DNA of 64,000 nucleotides from Pelagicoccus enzymogenes (GTDB taxonomy: Bacteria > Verrucomicrobiota > Verrucomicrobiia > Opitutales > Opitutaceae): contig NZ_JACYFG010000032.1 in assembly GCF_014803405.1 (NCBI RefSeq), forward strand, positions 186,001 through 250,000, given 5' to 3'. The translations under genes were made by a program, and so were the position numbers. Shown piece by piece: positions 18,334 to 27,185 of the stretch. The notes below the pieces were generated by a model. The model was given only the letters and a program-made list of their open reading frames with translations, was not told the origin of the DNA and searched no databases. Position 1 is the stretch's first letter. Each line of letters opens with the position of its first letter.

Positions 18334-19830
18334 ATGTGCAAAATTTCAAAAATACGCTCTCGTCGCTCTTGGCCTTCGCTCCGGATCGTTTTGCTGCTGG
18401 CTGGTCTGCTAACCGTTTCTGGTGTGGCAAAAGAGAAATCGAAAATGAACGTGCTGGTCTTTTTCATGGACGATCTCCGGCCGGAACTTGGTTGTTACGG
18501 CGAGACTTACATCCAGACGCCGCAGATGGACCGATTGGCCTCGGAAGGCGTGCTGTTCGAGCGTGCCTATTGTCAACAAGCGATATGCGGTCCCTCGCGC
18601 ATCAGCATGTTGGCGGGAAAATATCCTGATCGACTAGGTATTCAAGATTTATGGACGCCTTTACGGAAGAGCATCCCCGATGCCATGAGCTTGCCTCGGT
18701 ACTTCAAGGAAGCTGGGTACCGGACGCTCTCATTCGGCAAGGTTTACCATCATCAGGGAGACGACAAGGAATACTGGACAGAGCTGCCAGATCGTCCCGG
18801 TCAAAAGTATGCGGATCCCGAGGTGTTGGAATCGATCCGAATGCGTTCGGAAGAGGCGGATAAGCTTGGGATGTCGACCCGAGAAAAATTTTCATATACG
18901 GCCGGACCGCCCACGGAGATAGCTGAAGTTGAGGATGAAGTTTACCAGGATGGCGCCGTGGCGGAGCAGGCGATAGAAGCTTTGGGCCGATACAAGGAAG
19001 AGCCGTTTTTCATGTGCGTAGGCTTTTCTAAGCCGCACTTGCCGTTCGCCGCGCCGAAAACGTACTGGGATCTTTACGAGAGGGAGCAATTCGAGGTGCC
19101 AGAACGCACCCTTCCTGTAGACGCTCCCGACATAGCGTTTACAAACTGGGGCGAACTAAGAGCCTATCAAGGCATGCCTGGAGATGGGTTCTTGAGCGAC
19201 GAGCAAACACGAGAACTTCGCCACGGTTATGCCGCCAGTGTGAGCTTCGCGGATGCTCAACTGGGAAAAGTCATGGCCGAGCTGGATCGGATTGGCCTGC
19301 GGGAAAATACCATAGTGGTCATGTGGGGAGATCATGGATACAAATTGGGAGACCATGGCCAGTGGTGCAAACACACCAATTTCGAGCTAGATACGCGGGT
19401 GCCGTTTATCGTTTCTGCCCCCGGGTTTGCCAAGGGTGAGCGATCTAGGGCCCTCGTTGAAATGATCGATATTTTTCCGACCTTAGTGGATCTGACAGGA
19501 GGAGAAGTCCCTTCTGTTCTGGACGGTCAAAGTTTAGGGCCAGTATTGCGTGATCCGAGCGCTTCGTTCCGTCCTTTTGCCATCAGCGAATACCGTCGTG
19601 GTAAAGTAATTGGCTATACCCTTCGAAACGCTCGTTGGCGCTACACGGAATGGATCAATACGGAAACGAAAAGAGTATTAGCTAAGGAGTTGTACGACCA
19701 CGAGGAAACTCAGCTATCTCGTGTCAACCTTGTTGATCGAGGGGAATATGCAAAACTCGTGAGCAAACTCTCCACCCAACTCGACTCTCTAGGGCGACTC
19801 GAAGTCGTTCCTTTGCGAAAGAGGCAGTAG
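18334..19830 (+). CDS. Sulfatase, S1 family, iduronate-2-sulfatase-like
   Basis: 498 residues, exported by an N-terminal hydrophobic segment ('RIVLLLAGLLTVSG'). A clear AAGGAG ribosome site 10 bases upstream supports the start. 'NVLVFFMDDLRPELGCYG' carries the paired metal-binding Asp46-Asp47, and Cys85 in C-G-P-S-R is the residue matured to formylglycine, followed by 'ISMLAGKYPDR'. 'VDDLRPELGCYG'-type starts and 'FSKPHLPFAAPKTYWDLY' are hallmarks of the iduronate-2-sulfatase-like group (SulfAtlas S1_7 by my recollection). 'VVMWGDHGYKLGDHGQWCKH' in two pieces supplies the remaining metal ligands. It would remove sulfate from uronate or another sugar in the same polymer attacked by the rhamnosidases. 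It needs a formylglycine-generating enzyme, which is not in the window. Confidence 0.93.
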   Translation: MCKISKIRSRRSWPSLRIVLLLAGLLTVSGVAKEKSKMNVLVFFMDDLRPELGCYGETYIQTPQMDRLASEGVLFERAYCQQAICGPSRISMLAGKYPDRLGIQDLWTPLRKSIPDAMSLPRYFKEAGYRTLSFGKVYHHQGDDKEYWTELPDRPGQKYADPEVLESIRMRSEEADKLGMSTREKFSYTAGPPTEIAEVEDEVYQDGAVAEQAIEALGRYKEEPFFMCVGFSKPHLPFAAPKTYWDLYEREQFEVPERTLPVDAPDIAFTNWGELRAYQGMPGDGFLSDEQTRELRHGYAASVSFADAQLGKVMAELDRIGLRENTIVVMWGDHGYKLGDHGQWCKHTNFELDTRVPFIVSAPGFAKGERSRALVEMIDIFPTLVDLTGGEVPSVLDGQSLGPVLRDPSASFRPFAISEYRRGKVIGYTLRNARWRYTEWINTETKRVLAKELYDHEETQLSRVNLVDRGEYAKLVSKLSTQLDSLGRLEVVPLRKRQ

Positions 19831-19906
19831 GCACTGCTTTATTGCGATCGAGCGACGAGGCGAGTGAACTGGCTAGCTATCGTTTGTTTCCAACGAACGC
19901 GCCCTC

Positions 19907-21340
19907 CTAGTCCTTGTACTTCTCGAATAGCTCAACGAATTCGTGATGGATTTGGGGGTGCTTCTGAGCGAGATCTTTGCTTTCGCTAGGATCTTCAATG
20001 ATGTTGTAAAGCTCGACAGGTGAATCGAGTCCGTAGCGGACAGCTTTCCAGGGGCCACGGCGAGCTGCTTGAAAGACTTCGCCGATGATGCCGGAATTGG
20101 GGTCGCCCGCTTGCTTGCCAAACTCCCAGTAGAGGAGCCGCTCCGGCATTTCCTCTGGATCGTCCTTTAGTCGTTGGCTGATGGATACGCCGTTCACCTT
20201 GAGGCGGGGGACGACATTGATATCGACTCCTGCAAGATCGGCGAAGGTGGGGAAGACGTCGGCGAAGGCCCACGGAGTGTCGTCCACGCGCGCTTCCTTG
20301 ATGGCTGCTGGCCAATGTACGATCATGGGAACGTGGATACCGCCGTCGTAGACGTCTCGCTTCATCCCTTTGTAGGGAGCAGAGGCTTGGAAATAATCCG
20401 GACTGGCTCCCCCTTCGTCGTGCGGGCCGTTGTCGGAGGAGAAGAAGATGATCGTATTCTCAGCGACGCCCTTTTCTTCGAGGGTGCGCATGATTTGTCC
20501 GATGTAATCGTCAAGGGCAGCCACCATGCCAGCGAGCGTGGCGTTGGGCTTTTCCACGGGAGCTGGATAGTAGGATCCGTACTTTTCGACTTCCTTGCCG
20601 GTAGACATCCCGAGGTAGGGCTTTTCGTCAAACTTACCGTCGTACTGCGAAACGTATTTTTCGGGAGCGGCCAGTTCGGCGTGAGGGGATGAATAGGAGA
20701 GGAAAACAAAGAAGGGGTTCTCTCGCTCTTGTTCGATGTAGTTAATCGCCTCTTTGGTGAAAAGTTCTTGGGCATAGGCTCCCTGCTTGCCCCCCTCGTT
20801 CTCCTCGAGGCGGATTTTGACACCGTCGCGCCAGAGGAAGTGAGGGTATTGGCGGTGCCCTTCTAAGATCGTATACATGCCGTACCAAGTATCGAAGCCC
20901 ATGGCTAGGGGATCCGTTACGCCCATTTCCGGGCCGATGGAGTACTTGCCGAACAAGGCTGTATCGTAGCCGCCGTATTTGAGCACATGAGCGATCGTTT
21001 GGTCGTAGGCTTTGAGCTTTACGGTGTTGGAGTTGTTGTCCATCAGGCGACCGTCGCGGCCAGTGAAGAGCGACACGCGAGAGGGAGAGCAGACGGTATT
21101 CCCAGAGTAGGCGTGAGTGAAGAGCACGCCTTCAGCAGCGAGCTTATCTATGTTTGGCGTCTGGATGGGGGTGTTTCCGTAAGCTCCGATTTGGTTGAAG
21201 CCTAAGTCGTCGGTTAGGATGAAGATAATATTCGGCTTATCTGAGTGTAAGGTGCTTGCGGATACGCAAAGCGAGGCAATGAACGCGATCGCCGCGCTTG
21301 CGAGGCCTTTGCCGCTGGATCTTTTTGGGTTAGGGCTCAT
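19907..21340 (-). CDS. Sulfatase, S1 family, arylsulfatase A-like
   Basis: 477 residues, exported ('GLASAAIAFIASLCVSAS' signal). 'PNIIFILTDDLGFNQIGAYG' (split) has metal ligands Asp44-Asp45; Cys84 in C-S-P-S-R followed by 'VSLFTGRDG' is the formylglycine site; 'IIFFSSDNGPHDEGG' gives the Asp-Asn ligand pair, and 'MKRDVYDGGIHVPMIVHWP' (in part) is the conserved C-terminal substrate-side lysine region. The sequence is a different subfamily from the convergent sulfatase at 18334, so the pair probably removes sulfate from different positions. It is 30 bp downstream of the second BNR-4 gene and likely co-transcribed with it. Confidence 0.93.
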   Translation of the reverse strand: MSPNPKRSSGKGLASAAIAFIASLCVSASTLHSDKPNIIFILTDDLGFNQIGAYGNTPIQTPNIDKLAAEGVLFTHAYSGNTVCSPSRVSLFTGRDGRLMDNNSNTVKLKAYDQTIAHVLKYGGYDTALFGKYSIGPEMGVTDPLAMGFDTWYGMYTILEGHRQYPHFLWRDGVKIRLEENEGGKQGAYAQELFTKEAINYIEQERENPFFVFLSYSSPHAELAAPEKYVSQYDGKFDEKPYLGMSTGKEVEKYGSYYPAPVEKPNATLAGMVAALDDYIGQIMRTLEEKGVAENTIIFFSSDNGPHDEGGASPDYFQASAPYKGMKRDVYDGGIHVPMIVHWPAAIKEARVDDTPWAFADVFPTFADLAGVDINVVPRLKVNGVSISQRLKDDPEEMPERLLYWEFGKQAGDPNSGIIGEVFQAARRGPWKAVRYGLDSPVELYNIIEDPSESKDLAQKHPQIHHEFVELFEKYKD

Positions 21341-21370
21341 GTCTGGACAGCTCGATTCTGGGGTTTGGGT

Positions 21371-22750
21371 TTAATCTGTCTTTTTCTTCAAATGATGCAG
21401 GTAGAGGATGCTCGGAGGGAGAATGTGGTCTCGGGCTTGTCCTCGGAAAGGCGCTTGAGATTCCCAAGACAGGTAAAAGACTTCGTCCTCCGCGTCCTCG
21501 AAGGCTTGCGAGGACAGTGTCTTTAAGATCAGATCCGGACCGTAGGAGTCTTGGCCGTTTAGCAAGACCGCGTCCGAGGATGCGACCTCGGAGATCAAGG
21601 GTGGGTAGGCGTATCCAGCCTGGGTTTCGATCAGCTCTAGCGAATCCTCGTCCAGCAACAAGTCATACCATTGGTCGAGCTTTTTGACAGGGATCTTTAT
21701 CTTTCCATTTGCTAATTGTTCCGGTTTACGGATACGGACGTCGAAGGAGGAAAGCGAACCCGTCCCTCCGAAGGACCAGCGAAATCCTTTCCAGTCCGTC
21801 ACCTTGCGGGTAATCCAGGCTGTAGCTTCGCGACGGGAGATGTAGACCTGAGTGTTGCCGTTCTCGTCGTATTTGTGAAAAGCGATGACAGGACGGTCTT
21901 TCGAATCGAAACCGAGTTTGTTGTTGCCGTTTATGGCGCCTCCACCTGAGGGCACGGGATCGACAACGTCGCTCTTGTCGTAGGTGATGGGCAGAGAAAT
22001 GGGCTTTCCGCTCGAATCTTCCCAGTTGATAAGGTCGTCGCTTCGGGCGTAGCTGATGTCGTGGTTGGTACTTGCGTCGGGAGTGTCCCGCCAAATCCAA
22101 GCCATGTGAAAACGTCCATCCGGTCCGAGGAGGGGGCCTTCCACGTAGGCGTTCATCAGCCCTTGCCCATCGATAAGGGAACCTTCGTGCATGCGGCTCC
22201 AAGCCTTTTCTTGAGGATCGTAAACGAGGTAGATTTCGCTCCCGTCTCCACTTCCGCCGCTCCGGTACTTGAGGATTAGTTGGCCATTGTCCCGCTTGAG
22301 GAAACGTGGGTAGGTGAACGCGCTTTCCAGCTTTTCGTTTTCCATGACGCGTATGCGCTCCAAGCTGCGGATGTCGTGGGCGTGACGGGTACGGAAGTAC
22401 TCGAGGCGGTCGGCGTGCATATTTCCCAGCAGGTGAAGGTGTCCATCGGAGTCCAGTTCCATCGTGATATAGTTATGGCTGTCCCAAGCATACCAACTAT
22501 CGACCTTGTAGTGGCGGAACGGATCCCTTTCGCCACCTCGATACATCACTGTCAGTTGGCGATTGGCGTCGTAGTAGGCGATGTATTGGTGGGATCCTCG
22601 CGTCAGAAAGTCGAAGCCCACGTAGTTGCCGGACCATACACGATCGATCGCTTGACGGTTGACGAGTTCGTAGTTGTCCGACGCTTGCAATGGGACAACG
22701 ACGACCAACGCCAAGAGGAGCCCTTTGGCGGGCAGAAAGCTTAATTTCAT
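21371..22750 (-). CDS. Secreted BNR-4 beta-propeller protein, candidate polysaccharide lyase
   Basis: 459 residues with a cleavable signal ('MKLSFLPAKGLLLALVVVV', cleavage after L-Q-A). BNR-4 propeller strands include 'ITMELDSDGHLHLLGNMHAD', 'GSEIYLVYDPQEKAW' and 'GPLLGPDGRFHMAWIW'. His92, His112, Tyr147, Arg163 and Tyr202 recur in the same order as in the BNR-4 lipoprotein at 5434, with identical His-to-His (20) and Tyr-to-Arg (16) spacing and a shorter loop between, although overall sequence similarity is low. That points to a retained lyase-type active site of the PL24/PL25 kind. It starts a minus-strand unit with the arylsulfatase-like gene. The substrate is inferred from context only; some BNR-4 proteins have no known activity. 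Confidence 0.72.
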   Translation of the reverse strand: MKLSFLPAKGLLLALVVVVPLQASDNYELVNRQAIDRVWSGNYVGFDFLTRGSHQYIAYYDANRQLTVMYRGGERDPFRHYKVDSWYAWDSHNYITMELDSDGHLHLLGNMHADRLEYFRTRHAHDIRSLERIRVMENEKLESAFTYPRFLKRDNGQLILKYRSGGSGDGSEIYLVYDPQEKAWSRMHEGSLIDGQGLMNAYVEGPLLGPDGRFHMAWIWRDTPDASTNHDISYARSDDLINWEDSSGKPISLPITYDKSDVVDPVPSGGGAINGNNKLGFDSKDRPVIAFHKYDENGNTQVYISRREATAWITRKVTDWKGFRWSFGGTGSLSSFDVRIRKPEQLANGKIKIPVKKLDQWYDLLLDEDSLELIETQAGYAYPPLISEVASSDAVLLNGQDSYGPDLILKTLSSQAFEDAEDEVFYLSWESQAPFRGQARDHILPPSILYLHHLKKKTD

Positions 22751-23067
22751 AGGACGGGGTTTGCTTTAGCAAGGGACACAGTGGCAAAAATTTCGCCAGG
22801 AAAGCGAAACGAATCCTCAGGAATCGCTCTATACATATGAAGCGACTCGGAAAATGCCGCGCGGCCCCTGTCGGCTCTCCACCAGAGCTCGGTGAATCGG
22901 ATTCGTCTGTGATTCGCTGGAAAGGCTTAAGGGATTGTCCAACGAATCGAGTTTTTCTTAAAATACAGACCGCGTGGCGCGGTGAAGCTAGGGTGCGCTG
23001 TGATCTGCAGCAAGCTGCAACCCTACTCGGAAGAGGCGAGTCGTTTCTATTATCGAGTTTCCGAGGG
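22751..23067. other. Intergenic region with a dyad and a REP element
   Basis: 317 bp with no supportable gene. TTTCGC/GCGAAA at 22791-22809 (7-base spacer) lies 41 bp upstream of the BNR-4 start and could be an operator. The REP-like element at 22991-23026 occupies the downstream side of the SDR gene. Confidence 0.45.
22991..23026 (-). repeat. REP-like element, GTAG head
   Basis: Minus-strand sequence starts GTAGGGTTGCAGC and shares 28 of 34 core positions with the element ending at 9748. The palindrome is weaker here (GCAGC-TT-GCTGC near the head). Confidence 0.55.
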
Positions 23068-23874
23068 CTACTTGGAGGTCCAGTTGTCTTGAAAACTGGG
23101 ATATAGGCTGAGTCCGCCGTCCATGAAAAGGGTTTGCCCAGTGATGTTGCGGGCTGCGTCGCTAGCGAGAAAAAGAACGCTGCGAGCCACTTCCTTTGCT
23201 TGCACGATTCGTTTCAACGGGATGTTGCGTTGCGTCTCTTTGCGTACCTTCGGATCGGAAAGCTTGGAGTTCATGTTTGTATCCACCGTACCAGGACCCA
23301 CTGCGTTGACGCGGATGTTTTTGTCGGCGTACTCGAGGGCGAGGGTACGGGTCAGGTTCCTGAGTCCCCCTTTCGATACGGAATAAGGCAGAAAGCCTGG
23401 CTTGGGAACTTCCTCGTGTACGCTGCTTACGTTAACGATGGAGCCATGGGGACGCGGCTTTTTGAGGAACCGTTTCAAAGCTTCGCAGCAGCACAGGATG
23501 GGACCGGTCAAGTTGACTGCGATCTCCTTTTCCACTTGCCCGGTTTCGAGCTCGTGGGAAGGAGTCTCGCTTTGAATGCCGGCGTTGTTGACGAGAAGAT
23601 CGAGGGAATCGAACCGCTTGTCGATCGCGGCGAACATCTTTTGAACCTGAGCTGGCTTGGAAACGTCGGCCTTCACCATTAAAAGGTCCGAAGAGGGGCG
23701 ACCGGCTACGGTCAGCAAGGTTTCGAAATCGCGCTCGGTTTCCTCCTTCTTTTGGTCGTCGCTGCGGTAGTTCACCGCGACCTTCGCTCCTTCGGTCAAG
23801 AGAGCCTTGGCAATTTCCTTCCCGATTCCGGAAGTCGCGCCGGTCACAAGCGCTGCTTTTTCCTTCAAGTCCAT
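23068..23874 (-). CDS. Short-chain dehydrogenase/reductase (glucose 1-dehydrogenase-like)
   Basis: 268-residue NAD(P)-dependent SDR. The cofactor motif T-G-A-T-S-G-I-G starts at residue 16, 'DLLVNNAGIQ' is the NNAG motif, and the catalytic triad is Ser in 'IVNVSSVH' with Tyr and Lys in 'PYSVSKGG'. 'AVGPGTVDTNMN' and the C-terminal 'ITGQTLFMDGGLS' are also standard. 'VNYRSDD' after the second strand favours NADP. It is transcribed alone at the edge of the glycan locus and may oxidise or reduce a released sugar or aldonate; sequence alone cannot name the substrate. Confidence 0.85.
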   Translation of the reverse strand: MDLKEKAALVTGATSGIGKEIAKALLTEGAKVAVNYRSDDQKKEETERDFETLLTVAGRPSSDLLMVKADVSKPAQVQKMFAAIDKRFDSLDLLVNNAGIQSETPSHELETGQVEKEIAVNLTGPILCCCEALKRFLKKPRPHGSIVNVSSVHEEVPKPGFLPYSVSKGGLRNLTRTLALEYADKNIRVNAVGPGTVDTNMNSKLSDPKVRKETQRNIPLKRIVQAKEVARSVLFLASDAARNITGQTLFMDGGLSLYPSFQDNWTSK

Positions 23875-24184
23875 AGCAATTAGAGTGGATTAGAATTTTG
23901 GTAATGCAAAGAGCGTGCCGCATATTCTGAAGGTCGCAAACAGCGCTGCGTCCCAATCGAGTGACTTCGATTTCGCTCGTCTAGCTAGTGGTTGACGCCG
24001 GTTCATCCTGCCGAGGATAGGAGGCTGTCGATTAGCTGGCGCAAGCTATGCACGCCAAGTGGTAAAGGATCGCGGAGTTCAGCAGCGACCGATGCTGTGC
24101 ACACACTCGACAGGTAAGACAGGGCGCGGCGTCAGCGTGCGGAAAGCCATACCCGATCCTGCAAACTGCAAACTTGAGACATAA
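23875..24184. other. Intergenic region between the glycan locus and the redox cluster
   Basis: 310 bp without a supportable gene or strong dyad. It must contain the minus-strand SDR promoter and probably a plus-strand promoter for the redox cluster; no convincing -35/-10 pair could be picked. Confidence 0.4.
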
Positions 24185-24484
24185 ATGAAAGACTTAGCAG
24201 GCAAACCAATCGAAATCGTTCTCGGCAATGGAGAACGAATACAAATCGCCAGCTCTCAATTGGGTGACCCCGACAAGGCTTTGATAGTAGAACGTGCTTT
24301 GGAATTGGCAGCATTGAAGTCGAGAGCAGGCGCTCCCGAGCATCAGGATTTCGAGTTAGCGGCCCGGGAACTGAGCGTCGACGCCAAGGTATTGGAATGC
24401 GGCGATTCGACGAGAGTCGAGGGCCCGGGGAAGCATCCGATCCCCACGCAGGTTCTGAACCAGCCGGGCAACGGTGTACACTGA
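24185..24484 (+). CDS. Small hypothetical protein
   Basis: A 99-residue acidic to neutral protein that I do not recognise. It has no signal peptide and no membrane segment. The first half ('KPIEIVLGNGERIQIASSQLG') looks like paired beta strands and 'DKALIVERALELAALKSRAG' like an amphipathic helix; the end is Pro/Gly-rich and probably disordered. No good ribosome site is visible. It lies 92 bp upstream of the transaldolase gene on the same strand, so if real it belongs to the redox cluster. Lack of overlap with another gene and a protein-like composition support it modestly. Confidence 0.45.
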   Translation: MKDLAGKPIEIVLGNGERIQIASSQLGDPDKALIVERALELAALKSRAGAPEHQDFELAARELSVDAKVLECGDSTRVEGPGKHPIPTQVLNQPGNGVH

Positions 24485-24576
24485 TACGAACGAGGCGAAA
24501 GGCCTTGGAGTTAGGACGCTACCTCAGCAGCTGTGTGTTAGAGGTCTAAAGGTAAACAGTAAAAACAGGTATAATT

Positions 24577-25731
24577 ATGAGTAACAAAACGATGGATACA
24601 GAACGCATCCGTAGACTTTCAGACTATGGCCAGAGCTTTTGGTTGGATAATTTGACGCGCGAGATGCTGCACGACGGCGAGTTGAAGGCTCGAATAAAGG
24701 AGGAAGGTTTGCGCGGGGTGACCAGCAATCCGAAGACGTTTTCCGACTCAGTCCGGTCGGGTAAACTCTACAATGAGGATATCGAGTCTCTGGTGAATCA
24801 GGGCGAAACCAACGAAGCCATTTATGAGGCGTTAATGGTCAGCGATGTTCAAAAGGCCTGCGACGCTTTTCGAGACCTTTACGAGAGTTCAGCCAAAGTA
24901 GACGGTTACGTCAGCATCGAGGTCGATCCCCGTCTTGCTCACGATCCCGACGGAACTTTGGAGGCAGCAAGAAACCTATGGGAGTCGGTGGACCGACCAA
25001 ACGCTATGATTAAGATCCCGGGTACCGCGTCTTGCCTGCCGGTTATCGAGCAAGCGCTCTACGAAGGTATTAACGTAAATGTGACGCTCCTCTTTTCGGT
25101 ATCTCGCTACCGTGAGGTCGCAGCTTGCTATCTTAGAGCCTTGAGAAGGCGTGTCCGAGATGGGCGAGACGTCAAAGGTCTCGCATCCGTAGCCAGCTTT
25201 TTCTTGAGCCGTATCGACAGCAAGCTGGAGAGCTACTTGGACGACGCTGCCAAGTCGCCGGACAAGAGAGAGTTAACCCAATCGTTGCGGGGCACAGTGG
25301 CGATAGCGCAAGCCCGGGCCGCGTTCGAAAGCTACAGCGAGTCCTACTCAAACACGGCTTGGAAGGAATCGCTGCAAAAGGACGGAGCGCTTCCTCAGCG
25401 ATTGCTGTGGGCAAGTACGTCCGTGAAGAATAAGGCGTATCCCGAAACTTACTACGTGGATTCTTTAGTCGGAGAAGGGACCGTGAATACGATGCCGGAA
25501 AGCACGGTTCGTGCATTCGCCGAAGCTGGAAACCTAGAAAAGAATGCGATCGAGAAGGCTGGTGAAGAGCCGTCTAAGGTGTTCGACTCTCTGGAGAAGC
25601 TCGGCATCGATCTAGAGGTGGTATCCCAAGAGTTGGAAGATGAGGGCGTACAGAAGTTCGTTGATGCTTTCGAAACTGGGCTTCGTTCCGTCGTGAGGCA
25701 GGCAAAACAGCTCCGTGGAGCGGCAGTCTGA
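24577..25731 (+). CDS. tal: Transaldolase
   Basis: 384 residues; moves a dihydroxyacetone unit from sedoheptulose 7-phosphate to glyceraldehyde 3-phosphate in the non-oxidative pentose phosphate pathway. Lys146 in 'NAMIKIPGT' is the Schiff-base lysine; 'GLRGVTSNPKTF' (residues 45-55), 'VDGYVSIEVDPRLAHD' and 'EGINVNVTLLFSVSRY' are the other signatures, and 'LLWASTSVKNKAYPETYYV' (in part) holds the phosphate site. The long form matches the Tal type found in actinobacteria and cyanobacteria, longer than E. coli TalB. CAGG seven bases before the ATG is the likely ribosome site. It heads the redox/stress run; in such clusters it would replenish NADPH-generating flux. Confidence 0.93.
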   Translation: MSNKTMDTERIRRLSDYGQSFWLDNLTREMLHDGELKARIKEEGLRGVTSNPKTFSDSVRSGKLYNEDIESLVNQGETNEAIYEALMVSDVQKACDAFRDLYESSAKVDGYVSIEVDPRLAHDPDGTLEAARNLWESVDRPNAMIKIPGTASCLPVIEQALYEGINVNVTLLFSVSRYREVAACYLRALRRRVRDGRDVKGLASVASFFLSRIDSKLESYLDDAAKSPDKRELTQSLRGTVAIAQARAAFESYSESYSNTAWKESLQKDGALPQRLLWASTSVKNKAYPETYYVDSLVGEGTVNTMPESTVRAFAEAGNLEKNAIEKAGEEPSKVFDSLEKLGIDLEVVSQELEDEGVQKFVDAFETGLRSVVRQAKQLRGAAV

Positions 25732-25812
25732 TTGCTGACGTTTTCCTCTCGTAAGGCAGGGTTGCCACTATTGGTAGGTCGAGAGTAGACTAATTCTGAA
25801 TACGTTGTAATT

Positions 25813-27129
25813 ATGAATACAGAGAAAAAGAGAATTCTAGTGCTGGGTGGCGGCTTTGGAGGTTTGGCCTTTGCGAAGTCGATAGACCCATCACTGGCGG
25901 AGGTGACTTTGGTAGACAAACAAAACCACCACCTCTTCCAGCCGTTGCTCTACCAGGTTGCGACCGCAGGACTCGCGGCCCCCGATATCGCCGAGCCGTT
26001 GCGCACACTCTTCTCCGAGCAAGAGCACGTGCAGGTTCTGATGGACGAGGTCGTTGCGATCGACCTTGAACGCGAATGGGTCACGACGCCGCATCAGAGC
26101 CTATCCTACGACTATCTCGTCATAGCCCTCGGGGGGCAAACAAACTACTTCGGCAATGAGAAGTGGGAGAAACATGCCTCCGGACTGAAAACCTTGGCCG
26201 ATGCTCATCGGATCCGCAACGAGGTGCTTGGGGCGTTCGAAATGGCTGAGAATTTGTCTGGCGACAGCGAGGAAAGGCGCAGGCTAATGACTACGGTGGT
26301 GATCGGAGGGGGGCCAACCGGAGTGGAGATGGCCGGCACCTTGGCCGAGTTGGCCCACCGCTGTTTCAGGAGAGATTTCCGCAAGATTGACCCGAAGCAA
26401 TCGCGGGTGGTATTAGTCGACGCAGCTGACAGAGTGCTGCCGATGTATTCAGAAAAGCTTTCGCGAAAGGCTAAGAAGCAACTCGAGGAGCTCGGCGTTG
26501 AAGTTCTGACCGGGAAAAAGGTGAATGACATCAAGTCGAGGCGAGTGATTTTGGACGACCAGGTCATCGAAGCCGAGAATATCATATGGACGGCTGGAGT
26601 TGCGGCTAATCCTTTGACCGAAAAACTCGACACTCCCAAGGCCAAAGGCGGACGACTCAAAGTCGAGCCGGATTGTAGTTTGCCAAGGTTTCGAAACGCT
26701 TTTGCGGTGGGAGACATCGCGTCGCTGGAGGATGCGAAAGGCGTTCCCGTACCCGGGGTCGCTCCAGCCGCTATCCAGATGGCGAAACATGTGGCTAATG
26801 TGATTGATAAGGAAATCCGGGAAGGGCTCGTTGTCGGGGACGAAAGGGCGAGGTCGCCATTTATTTACCGGGACAAGGGGGCCATGGCGACGATTGGACG
26901 TAGCCGAGCTGTCGCCTCGATTGCAGGACGCGAGTTTTCTGGATTTTTCGCTTGGTTTGCATGGTTAGCCATCCACCTTATCACCTTGGTGGGGATGCGA
27001 AATAGACTATCCGTATTCATGAAGTGGATATACAAGTACGTCAATAATAAGCCTGGCGCGCGCATCGCCTGGCGTCCCAGTCCGAGCAAGGCAAAGCCTA
27101 GGAAAAAGAAGCAAGAGGCTTTGCGATGA
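25813..27129 (+). CDS. ndh: Type II NADH:quinone oxidoreductase
   Basis: 438 residues; single-subunit, non-proton-pumping respiratory NADH dehydrogenase that passes electrons to the quinone pool. FAD site 'VLGGGFGGLAFA' (residues 10-20) and 'VDKQNHHLFQPLLYQVATAGL' (split) near the start; NADH site 'VVIGGGPTGVEMAGTLAEL'; second FAD segment 'NAFAVGDIASLED' followed by 'APAAIQMAKHVA'. The C-terminus ('FFAWFAWLAIHLITLVG', then a basic tail) is the amphipathic membrane anchor typical of NDH-2. Spacing of 81 bp to transaldolase and 56 bp to the ExoD-like gene suggests one transcript. Assignment is firm. Confidence 0.94.
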   Translation: MNTEKKRILVLGGGFGGLAFAKSIDPSLAEVTLVDKQNHHLFQPLLYQVATAGLAAPDIAEPLRTLFSEQEHVQVLMDEVVAIDLEREWVTTPHQSLSYDYLVIALGGQTNYFGNEKWEKHASGLKTLADAHRIRNEVLGAFEMAENLSGDSEERRRLMTTVVIGGGPTGVEMAGTLAELAHRCFRRDFRKIDPKQSRVVLVDAADRVLPMYSEKLSRKAKKQLEELGVEVLTGKKVNDIKSRRVILDDQVIEAENIIWTAGVAANPLTEKLDTPKAKGGRLKVEPDCSLPRFRNAFAVGDIASLEDAKGVPVPGVAPAAIQMAKHVANVIDKEIREGLVVGDERARSPFIYRDKGAMATIGRSRAVASIAGREFSGFFAWFAWLAIHLITLVGMRNRLSVFMKWIYKYVNNKPGARIAWRPSPSKAKPRKKKQEALR

Positions 27130-27185
27130 GCAGATCTCGGCCAACGCAGATGCCCTAACTGGCATGGAGTTTGCGTTCAGCGCCT

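Noticed and set aside
24570-24575. TATAAT just upstream of the transaldolase ATG as a -10 box
   Set aside because: It lies between the ribosome site and the start codon, so a transcript starting from it would lack the ribosome site.
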